Shown here: one piece after another, positions 6,876-13,756 of the stretch
Layout: each line of letters begins with the position of its first letter
How positions within the stretch are numbered: position 1 is the stretch's first letter
NCBI GenBank assembly: GCA_009783395.1
Contig: WRHA01000358.1
Coordinates: forward strand, 1 to 13,756
DNA length: 13,756 nt
Source of the DNA: Defluviitaleaceae bacterium
GTDB lineage: Bacteria > Bacillota > Clostridia > Lachnospirales > WQUN01
Reading direction: 5' to 3'
The notes under the pieces: model-generated
Database searches by the model: none
What the model saw: the letters and a program-made list of their open reading frames with translations, nothing else
Told to the model about the DNA's origin: nothing
Program-made: the position numbers and the translations under genes

Positions 6876-7098
6876 ATTTATCTTTTTGCACACGCCAAGC
6901 GTGCAGTGGGCACCGTGGACATCCTGTGGGAGGCGGCATTACGTCTCGAAGGGTGCGGGAACGTTTCATGTGCCATTGCCTGGTGCGGTTTTCCGAGTTA
7001 AAAAAAACCGTGCGTGCAAAATCGGTGCGGGTAGTGACACTACCCGCACCGATTTGAAAAAGCACGCAAGCGTGCATCTTCTTTTTGTCCTCCGTGGA
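6876..7098. other. Structured non-coding region between divergent hppA and mod promoters
   Basis: I see no convincing gene here. Open frames of 60-160 codons exist on both strands, but none has a supported start or recognisable protein features. The stretch contains a 9-bp direct repeat AAGCGTGCA at 6897-6905 and 7068-7076, a hairpin GCACGC/GCGTGC (7062-7067 / 7070-7075), a competing pair GCGTGC/GCACGC (7012-7017 / 7062-7067), and the large palindrome at 7019-7055. Both 9-bp copies sit in related contexts (GCACACGCC before one, GCACGC before the other), and each is followed further on by CCGTGGA. This is the look of a small non-autonomous or relic repeat element, without proof of mobility. 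Confidence 0.5.
7019..7055. repeat. Perfect 18-bp-arm palindrome
   Basis: AAATCGGTGCGGGTAGTG (7019-7036), a single central A (7037), then the exact reverse complement CACTACCCGCACCGATTT (7038-7055). With only one unpaired central base it would be a cruciform or very tight hairpin. It lies outside both promoter cores and has no T-run, so it is not a classical terminator for either neighbouring gene. Confidence 0.9.
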
Positions 7099-7127
7099 TT
7101 GACTTTGTCCGCCAAAATGTCTAATGT
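7099..7127 (+). promoter_or_regulatory. Predicted promoter of the mod-res operon with overlapping inverted repeat
   Basis: -35 TTGACT (7099-7104) and -10 TAATGT (7122-7127) have 17-bp spacing, with the expected start near 7134 and a leader of about 70 nt to the mod ATG. TGTCCGC (7106-7112) and GTGGACA (7126-7132) form an inverted repeat with one G.T pair that straddles the -10 element, a possible repressor site. The upstream in-frame ATG at 7124 lies inside the -10 box, which argues against it as the mod start. Confidence 0.6.
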
Positions 7128-7201
7128 GGACAGCAGGCGACCTCCAAAAACCCTTAATGAGCTGTGTCGCACCGCAAGAAGATTGTTTAGGGGAGGAAAT
7201 C

Positions 7202-10200
7202 ATGAACCCAAGTAATGAAAAATTAAACCGCTTCATTAGCTTACTTGAAGGGATGTTTGAACTTGACAAAGCCGACCTTGACTTCGGCATTTATCGGATA
7301 ATGAACATCCGCAAAGACGAGATAGCTGAGTTTCTCTCAAACAGCCTACCCAAAAAGGTGCAGGAGGCACTTGCGCCCTTTGCCGCCGACACGGGAGTGG
7401 TGACGACGCGTATTGCGGAAATTGAAAAGCAAGCCGACAACCTCGGCATCGAAATTACCGCAAGCCCCAAACTGACTGAGGAATACAGTCGACTCAAGGC
7501 CCGGCTTGCTCGTGGCACGGATTTGTTCGCTATGGAAGCGGATGTTTATTCCGCGTTGTATAACTTCTTCAACCGTTATTATGACGAGGGCGATTTTATT
7601 TCCAAACGCCGTTACAAAGAGGGTGTGTATGCTATCCCCTACGAAGGTGAAGAAGTGAAATTGCATTGGGCAAACTCCGACCAGTATTACATCAAGACCG
7701 CCGAAAACTTCCGCGATTATACTTTCGTGGTGGACGGTAAAAAGGTGCATTTCCGCCTTGTGGATGCGACCACCGAAAAGAACAATAATATAGAAGCCAA
7801 CGGAAACAAGCGTGCCTTTATGTTGTATGCCGAAACCGATGATGCGCCGGGAATTAAAACCATTGAGGAAGTGGACAGCGCGTTGGTTATCCGCTTTGTT
7901 TACGACATTCCCGTGGACAAGAAAAAAAAATACGCCGAGGATAATCTTGCAACAATCATGGACATTCTAAAAAACAGATTCCGCGACTGGTGGCAACGAT
8001 TGCTTGCGCCTGCAACCTCGGCAAGGAGCGACAAACGAACGGTGCTTGAAAAGCATATGACGGCGTATGTGGCGAAAAATACCTTTGACTATTTTATACA
8101 TAAGGATTTACATGGCTTTTTGACCCGTGAATTGGATTTCTTCATCAAGAGCGAAGTTATCCACCTTGAGGACATCGACACCACCGATGAAAAGCGTGTA
8201 GACACTTATCTTGCTAAAATACGGGCAATAAAGCGTGTGGGGAAAATCATCATTGACTTCTTGGCGCAGATTGAGGATTTTCAAAAAAAACTGTGGCTCA
8301 AAAAGAAGTTTGTGGTAGCAACTAATTGGTGCATTACCCTTGATCGTGTGAGTGAGGCGTTTTACCCTGAGATTATTTCCAATGCGGCGCAGATTGCCGA
8401 GTGGGTAGATATGTACGCTATAAACGAAATTGAAGCGGATTTGACATCTTTGGGTTATACCGACCCACTAACGGCTGACGTCCTACGACAAAATGGAAAC
8501 CTTGTGCTTGATACAAAACATTTCTCCGCCGATTTCAAAGATCGCCTTGTGGCGAGTGTAGATGATTTGGATGAGCAAACAGGTGGCTTGATGATTCATA
8601 GCGACAATTTCCAAGCACTACGCTTGTTGACCGAGAAATACAAGTCACAGGTTAAATGCATTTACATCGACCCTCCATACAATACAGATGCCAGCGAAAT
8701 TATATACAAGAACAACTATAAGCACTCATCTTTTATTGCATTGATGGAAAATCGCCTTTCAATTGCGAGGCAGATAATGGCGGACGATTCTATTATTGCG
8801 GTGTCTATTGATGATGCCGAAATGCCTTATCTGCAAAATCTGCTTACAAACCAATTTGCGAAAAACGTTGGCATTGCAGTTGTAAGGTCAAATCCGCAAA
8901 GCAGGAAAGCAAAAGGTAAATTTTCACCATCTCACGAGTATTGCTTGTTTTATTCAAAGAGGGAAGAAACTGTGCCGCGCTCAATTGGAACTCGACAGGA
9001 AAAATTGAAGCGTTATCCTTTGAAAGATGAAGTTGGAAATTATGCGTGGATGAATTTTATACGAGCAGGCAACGACGATTTACGCACAAACCGTCCTTTT
9101 ATGTATTTTCCTATTGCGGTTTCTGACGATGGCAGCATTCGCATACTCAAGATGCGTTGGGATAACGAAGCTGAAGAATATCACCTGCTGGAAAAACCAT
9201 TGGACAACGAAACCTTGGTTTACCCAGTTAAGTCAGAAGGTGGTGTGCTTATTGAAAAAAGGTGGCAACGTGGCTTAGATAGAGTTAAGGAAGAAATCCT
9301 AAATGGCGAATATCGGGTGCGCAGAGTTAATGGCGAAATATCCATTGATTTTAAGACCCGCATGGACGATGATGCCCTACCTATTACTTGGTGGGACAAG
9401 AATGAATATGCGTCAGCTAACTATTTTGCAAAAGAAATAAAGGCTCTTTTCGCTAAAAAAACGTTTGATTTCGGTAAAGCAATAATGATTGTAAATGACG
9501 CTATTTGTGCTTCTGGCGCAGATGAATCCGATGCGGTTATTTTAGACTTTTTCGCTGGTTCAGGCACAACTGGACACGCAGTAATTAACCTTAATCGCGC
9601 TGATGGCGAAGCAGGTCAGCGTCGCTATTTACTTGTGGAAATGGGCGAATATTTCAATGCCGTTACATTGCCAAGAATAAAAAAAGCCGTATATTCTGCC
9701 GACTGGCGAAATGGCAAACCCCAAAATCGCAACACAGGCGTAAGCCACATAATGAAATACCTTGTACTGGAAAGCTACGAGGACGCGCTGTTAAACATCG
9801 AGTTAAGCGATGACTTCCACCGCTTGATGACATTCCTTGGCGAGGAATATATGCTCCGTTATATGTTCGACTCCGAAGCCAAAGACAGTATGCTGATGCT
9901 TGAAGCCTTCAATACGCCATTTTCTTACAGCTTCAAGATAAGCGAAAACAACGAAACCAGAGACAGAACCGTGGATTTGTGCGAAACATTCAACTATTTG
10001 CTGGGGCTTACGGTAGTGCGGCAATCCGCGCCGGTTTCCTTTAACGCAACCCTCGACCCCAAAGGCGAATATGAAAATGCCGTGAGATTGGAGCAAGCCA
10101 AAGGCGGCGAGTTTACTTTTAGGCAAATCGAAGGACGGCTTCCCGATGGTCGAGCAGCACTTATTATATGGCGCAATGTCACAAAAGACATCCTGTGTTC

Positions 10201-10375
10201 CAACGCGGCTCTTGATGCTTACTTCACCGAAAACAGCCCGCTTAACCGCGAGTTCGATGTGATTTTCGTAAACGGCGACAACAACCTTGAAAACCTGCGC
10301 CTTGATGACGAGACATGGAAAGTACAGCGCATCGAGCCTGTTTTCAAAGAAAAAATGTTTGAGGGGGCGGAATAA
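7202..10375 (+). CDS. mod: Type III-like adenine-specific DNA methyltransferase (Mod) with a long N-terminal extension
   Basis: A 1057-aa protein predicted to transfer a methyl group from SAM to adenine N6 and to provide site recognition for the complex with Res. The catalytic motif is DPPY at 490-493 (IYIDPPYNTD), preceded by the motif-like segment LMIHSDNFQALRLL (about 466-480). SAM-binding motif I, DFFAGSGTTG, is at 782-791. Motif IV before motif I, with about 290 residues between them, is the beta-class order of type III Mod proteins; the intervening block is the likely target-recognition domain. Unusual are about 480 residues ahead of the motif core and about 230 after it, with no motif I know. 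Start at 7202 was chosen because GGGGAGG (7190-7196) sits 5 nt upstream. Its stop overlaps the res start (TAATG). An A9 tract occurs at 7922-7930. Confidence 0.9.
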   Translation: MNPSNEKLNRFISLLEGMFELDKADLDFGIYRIMNIRKDEIAEFLSNSLPKKVQEALAPFAADTGVVTTRIAEIEKQADNLGIEITASPKLTEEYSRLKARLARGTDLFAMEADVYSALYNFFNRYYDEGDFISKRRYKEGVYAIPYEGEEVKLHWANSDQYYIKTAENFRDYTFVVDGKKVHFRLVDATTEKNNNIEANGNKRAFMLYAETDDAPGIKTIEEVDSALVIRFVYDIPVDKKKKYAEDNLATIMDILKNRFRDWWQRLLAPATSARSDKRTVLEKHMTAYVAKNTFDYFIHKDLHGFLTRELDFFIKSEVIHLEDIDTTDEKRVDTYLAKIRAIKRVGKIIIDFLAQIEDFQKKLWLKKKFVVATNWCITLDRVSEAFYPEIISNAAQIAEWVDMYAINEIEADLTSLGYTDPLTADVLRQNGNLVLDTKHFSADFKDRLVASVDDLDEQTGGLMIHSDNFQALRLLTEKYKSQVKCIYIDPPYNTDASEIIYKNNYKHSSFIALMENRLSIARQIMADDSIIAVSIDDAEMPYLQNLLTNQFAKNVGIAVVRSNPQSRKAKGKFSPSHEYCLFYSKREETVPRSIGTRQEKLKRYPLKDEVGNYAWMNFIRAGNDDLRTNRPFMYFPIAVSDDGSIRILKMRWDNEAEEYHLLEKPLDNETLVYPVKSEGGVLIEKRWQRGLDRVKEEILNGEYRVRRVNGEISIDFKTRMDDDALPITWWDKNEYASANYFAKEIKALFAKKTFDFGKAIMIVNDAICASGADESDAVILDFFAGSGTTGHAVINLNRADGEAGQRRYLLVEMGEYFNAVTLPRIKKAVYSADWRNGKPQNRNTGVSHIMKYLVLESYEDALLNIELSDDFHRLMTFLGEEYMLRYMFDSEAKDSMLMLEAFNTPFSYSFKISENNETRDRTVDLCETFNYLLGLTVVRQSAPVSFNATLDPKGEYENAVRLEQAKGGEFTFRQIEGRLPDGRAALIIWRNVTKDILCSNAALDAYFTENSPLNREFDVIFVNGDNNLENLRLDDETWKVQRIEPVFKEKMFEGAE

Positions 10376-13300
10376 TGCCAAGAAGAACATCAACTGCGCA
10401 ACCGCCCCGGATGCATGGGCGAGCAGGACGCAAAGCGTCCGACCAGCCTATCCCTTGGAGCGACAGACTTATATTGTTTCGTTATTTCCTCAGTTTGTTC
10501 GGCAAGGAAACCCTCGCCGGGCTTGCAGGGAAACTGAACGATTCCGAATATGAAGGCACAGACGAAAATCAGAACACATTTTTCTGGGGTGAATTGGATG
10601 CTATTTTGCGCCGCCAAGGGGATACCAAAATCAGCCGCGATACCCTTCGTGAATATGACGAACGCATTTGCCGCTATGTAAAACAAATAGGGGAAAAGCG
10701 CGGCGGCATACATCTAAAGTATTTCCAATACATCGGTTGCCTGTTTACCGAGATGTACCTTGACCACTTTTTTACGGATAAGGTTGCATTCGCAGCGAAA
10801 CTGAACGCTTTTGCTGAAAGGGTACGAGACAGAAGTCCGGGTGCGATTGACGTTGAGCCATTCACGCCCGAAAACATGAATAAGCTGGCATTTATGTGCG
10901 CCACCGGCAGCGGAAAAACGCTCATCATGCACATAAACGTCTTTCAGTTCCGGCATCACTTAAAAAAGGCCGCCCTCCTCGACCCGCGTCGGCAGATAAA
11001 CAAAATAATCGTACTTGCGCCAAACGAGGGTATGTCTATCCAGCACTTGGCTGAATTGAAGCTGTCGCAGATTTCGGCTGAGATGTTTGACAAGAACGGA
11101 TTTGGCAGTAGTACCGACGTTATTGTTATAGACATGAACAAGTTAAAGGAAGAAGGGAAAGTCAAGACCGTTTCCATCGACAGCTTCGAACAAAATAATC
11201 TCGTGCTTATAGATGAAGCGCACCGTGGACTTGCGGGCGATGTTTGGTACGATTACCGCTCTCGCCTGTCCGCCGAAGGCGGGTTCGCCTTTGAATACTC
11301 CGCAACGTTGAAACAAGCAATGAAATCCAACAAGCCGAGCAATGCTTCCGTGGCAGAGTGGAAAACCCGCGTCGATGAATATTTTCGCTCTATTATCATC
11401 GACTACTCGTACAAATTTTTCTATGAGGACGGTTACGGCAAAGAATATCGCATTTATAACTTGCGCAAAAGCATTGACGATGAGCAACGGCAGTTGTACC
11501 TTGTGGGGTGCTTGCTGTCGTTCTACCAGCAATTAAAGTTATTTGCCGAGCGTGGGAAAGCGTTTGTGCCGTTTATGCTTGAAAAACCGTTACTGGTTTT
11601 TGTTGGCAACAGAGTAACAGCAAAAACATCTGCTGCCGAAATGACCGATGTCGAAGAAGTGCTGGACTTCATCGACAGATTTGTGTGCAACCGAGAAGCT
11701 ACAATCCGCCGCATAAATACCGTTCTCAATGAGGACACAGGTCTTATGGATGGTAGTGGCCGGGAGTTGTTTTCCCAAAACTACAATGCACTTGTGTCTT
11801 TGTTTGGAGGTAATCCAAACCCGGAAGACGTTTACAAAGACCTTCTGTGCATTGTCTTTAACTGCGCTTCCGTTTCCAAAGAGCCGCGTTTGCATATGTT
11901 GAATATGCGCCAAGTGCAGGGTGAGATTGCGCTACGGATCGGTTCTGATGGAGAGAATTTTGGTGTTATCAGCATCGGCGACACGACAGGGCTCATTAAA
12001 AGTTGTGATGCAAAGGGCATCGTTACCGGAACGGAAGAGTTTGCCAACACATCCTTGTTTCGAAACATTAACGACAAAGGCTCAAAAATGAATGTGCTTA
12101 TCGGATCTCGTAAGTTTTCCGAGGGTTGGAATTCATGGCGTGTTTCCACGATGGGGCTGATAAACTTTGCACGAGGCGAGGGTTCACAAGCCATTCAACT
12201 ATTCGGTCGCGGTGTTCGCTTGCGTGGGTATGGCGGCAACTTGAAACGAAGCGGCAAACTTGAAGACCGCTCTGTTGACGTTCCCAAAAACATCGAACTT
12301 CTCGAAACGCTTACTATATTCGGCATCAGAGCGCAATATATGGAGGATTTCAAAAAACACCTTGAAATGGAAGATATGCCGATTAACGAAAATCCTCACG
12401 AGTTTACGTTGCCTATCATCAGCCGCTATGACGAGGTTAAGGATAAGCGACTTCGTGTAATCCGGGTAAAGGATGGCGCAAATTTCAAGAAACAAGCAGC
12501 TCGAATTGTGCTTTCCGTGCCGGATAAGGGGTTTGCCGCTTATTTGAATAAGAGTAGAGTTGTTGTTGACTGCCGGTCGAAGGTTCAAACATTGGAATCT
12601 TCGACCGGCTTACAATTGGACAGCCAAACCAACGAAGAAGAGTTGGATACGCGTTATGCTCCATTCCTTGATTACGAGCGTATTTACGATGAGTTGGAAG
12701 CACACAAAAACGCAAAGCATTATTACAATATCACGCTTTGCAAAGCAAGGATTATGGATATTTTACAAGCTGATGGTTGGTATTCGCTCATAATTCCCAA
12801 AAAGCATCTCGAGCTGGACTCAATGCAAAAGCTGGCACTATACACGGATTTTGCCGTAATGGTGTTGAAATGCTACATCGACAAATTCTATAGATACGAA
12901 AAAAATCGTTGGGAAGCTCCGTTGCTCGAATATCATGAACTGGCAGCAGGTGATGGCAATTTCGCGGATGCGTACAAGTTCTCCTATTACGATAGCCATG
13001 ACGGTGATACGAACACTGACACTGTGGAGCATTTTGTTGAGAACTTGCGAGAGCTTCTCAACGAGAAGAACGGCATCCCCACCTACGAAATCAGTGAATT
13101 TAGCGGTTCGCTTGTTGCATTCGATTTCCGAGCGCACCTTTATACGCCACTCATTAGCCTGAAAGCTTGTGGGCTTAAGTTGACTGTTTCTCCGGTTAGT
13201 CTAAACCCGGAGGAAAAAAGGTTTGTCGATTCGTTAAAGGACTGGGTTGACCATAATTCCGAAACGCTCGAAGGCAAAAGCCTGTATTTACTGCGAAACA

Positions 13301-13659
13301 AAAGCAAATCGGGCATTGGATTCTTTGAGGCGGGCAATTTCTATCCTGATTACATTCTGTGGATTGATACGCCGGAAACACAGTATATCACTTTCATTGA
13401 CCCCAAAGGCTTGCGCTTCGTGAAATGGGATGACCCCAAAATTGAATTTTATGCCACGATTAAAGGTTTGGAAGCCCGCCTCCAACCGTCAAGTGCGGAT
13501 AAACGAATTGTCCTAAATTCGTTTATCATGTCCGGCACCGATGCCGAAACTTTACGCCAATGGTGGGGGAAAGGCAAACCGGAGAGAAATTCTAAAAATG
13601 TATTTTGCCTTAATGAAAGCGACTGTGTTGACGGAATGATGCGCAAGATTTTGACTTAA
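10375..13659 (+). CDS. res: Type III-like restriction subunit (Res): DEAH helicase with C-terminal nuclease motif
   Basis: A 1094-aa protein expected to translocate or switch on DNA using ATP and to cut unmodified DNA with Mod. SF2 helicase motifs: Walker A ATGSGKT (176-182), DEAH (280-283) in VLIDEAHRGL, motif III SAT (309-311) and motif VI FGRGVRLRG (610-618). Near the C-terminus, FYPDYILW (P991, D992) followed by FIDPKG (D1009, K1011) fits a PD-(D/E)xK nuclease, with Asp in the place often taken by Glu. The order and length match type III Res subunits. GAGGGGG (10361-10367) is its ribosome binding site, and the ATG overlaps the mod stop codon, so translation is probably coupled. Residues 13-25 (MHGRAGRKASDQP) come from a palindromic repeat also found in pcrA. 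The conserved-looking part seems to begin at IPWSDRLILFRYFLSLFG. Confidence 0.92.
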   Translation: MPRRTSTAQPPRMHGRAGRKASDQPIPWSDRLILFRYFLSLFGKETLAGLAGKLNDSEYEGTDENQNTFFWGELDAILRRQGDTKISRDTLREYDERICRYVKQIGEKRGGIHLKYFQYIGCLFTEMYLDHFFTDKVAFAAKLNAFAERVRDRSPGAIDVEPFTPENMNKLAFMCATGSGKTLIMHINVFQFRHHLKKAALLDPRRQINKIIVLAPNEGMSIQHLAELKLSQISAEMFDKNGFGSSTDVIVIDMNKLKEEGKVKTVSIDSFEQNNLVLIDEAHRGLAGDVWYDYRSRLSAEGGFAFEYSATLKQAMKSNKPSNASVAEWKTRVDEYFRSIIIDYSYKFFYEDGYGKEYRIYNLRKSIDDEQRQLYLVGCLLSFYQQLKLFAERGKAFVPFMLEKPLLVFVGNRVTAKTSAAEMTDVEEVLDFIDRFVCNREATIRRINTVLNEDTGLMDGSGRELFSQNYNALVSLFGGNPNPEDVYKDLLCIVFNCASVSKEPRLHMLNMRQVQGEIALRIGSDGENFGVISIGDTTGLIKSCDAKGIVTGTEEFANTSLFRNINDKGSKMNVLIGSRKFSEGWNSWRVSTMGLINFARGEGSQAIQLFGRGVRLRGYGGNLKRSGKLEDRSVDVPKNIELLETLTIFGIRAQYMEDFKKHLEMEDMPINENPHEFTLPIISRYDEVKDKRLRVIRVKDGANFKKQAARIVLSVPDKGFAAYLNKSRVVVDCRSKVQTLESSTGLQLDSQTNEEELDTRYAPFLDYERIYDELEAHKNAKHYYNITLCKARIMDILQADGWYSLIIPKKHLELDSMQKLALYTDFAVMVLKCYIDKFYRYEKNRWEAPLLEYHELAAGDGNFADAYKFSYYDSHDGDTNTDTVEHFVENLRELLNEKNGIPTYEISEFSGSLVAFDFRAHLYTPLISLKACGLKLTVSPVSLNPEEKRFVDSLKDWVDHNSETLEGKSLYLLRNKSKSGIGFFEAGNFYPDYILWIDTPETQYITFIDPKGLRFVKWDDPKIEFYATIKGLEARLQPSSADKRIVLNSFIMSGTDAETLRQWWGKGKPERNSKNVFCLNESDCVDGMMRKILT
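10411..10448 (+). repeat. Coding palindromic repeat, copy B (inside the res N-terminus)
   Basis: The left flank atgcatgggcgagca (10411-10425) is identical to copy A. A perfect 6-bp stem GGACGC (10426-10431) / GCGTCC (10435-10440) with loop AAA follows, then the identical right flank gaccagcc (10441-10448). The stem-loop is 15 nt here and 18 nt in copy A, so the two differ by one codon. It is read as MHGRAGRKASDQP, a different frame from copy A. The frame of res is intact through the element. Confidence 0.8.
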
Positions 13660-13756
13660 GAACTGTCCGGAAATAACTTGACTGTTTGGGCGCAGGATTT
13701 TTGTCGCAATGCGAGGAGCAAAAACCGCCGCGACCTAGAGGGTCGCAAGGTTTTTT
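13660..13756 (+). other. Non-coding tail after res, possible left part of a palindromic repeat
   Basis: Starting 3 nt after the res stop, this stretch has no gene. It ends in a compound hairpin (13720-13755). Outside that hairpin it contains unpaired-looking sequence (13663-13719), which could be the left arm of a longer inverted repeat centred near 13738 whose right arm lies outside the window. This is a prediction only. Confidence 0.3.
13720..13756 (+). terminator. Probable Rho-independent terminator of the mod-res operon
   Basis: AAAAACC (13720-13726) pairs with GGTTTTT (13749-13755), and GCGACC (13730-13735) pairs with GGTCGC (13741-13746), with loop TAGAG and a small asymmetric interior loop (GCC opposite AA). 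The 3' side ends in at least six T at the window edge. It lies 61-97 nt after the res stop. Confidence 0.65.

Noticed and set aside
7124..7201. Longer mod start at 7124 giving 26 extra residues
   Set aside because: The ATG lies within the predicted -10 box and has no ribosome binding site, whereas 7202 has GGGGAGG at 5 nt.
7118..7216. A 32-codon upstream ORF in the mod leader
   Set aside because: It begins before the predicted transcription start, has no ribosome binding site, and its peptide has no recognisable features.
6808..7290. Long open frames on both strands of the hppA-mod intergenic region as hypothetical genes
   Set aside because: They overlap each other, run through the palindrome and into mod, lack ribosome binding sites and show no domain-like sequence.
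7922..7930. A9 tract in mod (and A8 at 8283-8290) as a phase-variation switch, as known for some type III mod genes
   Set aside because: Similar tracts occur in a housekeeping gene (A9 in rlmD, 1863-1871) and in fic (A8, 1409-1416), so the tract length is not distinctive. No longer simple repeat is present.
7202..13659. A BREX- or DISARM-like multi-gene defence island
   Set aside because: Only mod and res are present, flanked by a promoter and a terminator. No BrxC/PglZ-like, DrmA/DrmB-like or other partner genes are seen.

Overview
The window looks like chromosomal DNA of a Gram-positive anaerobe, probably a clostridial member of the Bacillota. This is an inference from strong AGGAGG/GGGGAGG ribosome binding sites, GTG and TTG starts, a PcrA-type helicase tail, a bacterial class II CCA-adding enzyme next to yraN, and a K+-dependent-type membrane pyrophosphatase. 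No rRNA, tRNA, CRISPR array or transposase was seen.

Layout: (a) 3-263, plus strand, the C-terminal tail of a PcrA/UvrD helicase cut by the left edge. (b) 289-1440, minus strand, a class II Fic AMPylase with its own promoter, overlapped by a 12-bp inverted repeat. (c) 4538-1544, minus strand, a housekeeping run cca > yraN > rlmD (tRNA CCA addition, YraN nuclease-like protein, 23S rRNA m5U methyltransferase). (d) 6795-4606, minus strand, hppA, followed by a strong terminator that separates it from cca. (e) 6796-7201, a 406-bp intergenic region between two divergent promoters, containing a perfect 18-bp-arm palindrome. (f) 7202-13659, plus strand, a two-gene type III-like restriction-modification operon, mod (1057 aa) and res (1094 aa), coupled by a TAATG overlap. 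(g) 13660-13756, a hairpin with a T-run that may be a terminator or half of a larger palindromic repeat.

The most unusual signal is small palindromic repeats placed inside protein-coding genes. One family occurs twice, 10.4 kb apart: in the linker of the PcrA tail (1-41) and near the N-terminus of Res (10411-10448). The flanks are identical (15 nt and 8 nt), but the central stem-loops have different sequences that both stay self-complementary. The two copies are read in different frames. A second, unrelated GC-rich multi-hairpin block (about 3703-3803) lies in frame inside cca and encodes a Gly/Pro/Ala/Arg/Lys-rich insert. Together they suggest a genome with mobile palindromic elements tolerated in protein linkers, comparable in concept to Rickettsia palindromic elements.

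Functionally, mod-res is the defence module: Mod should methylate adenines and guide recognition, and Res should supply the helicase motor and nuclease. Mod has about 480 residues ahead of its DPPY motif, much more than classical type III Mod proteins. The other genes are housekeeping or stress functions with no evident link to the RM module.
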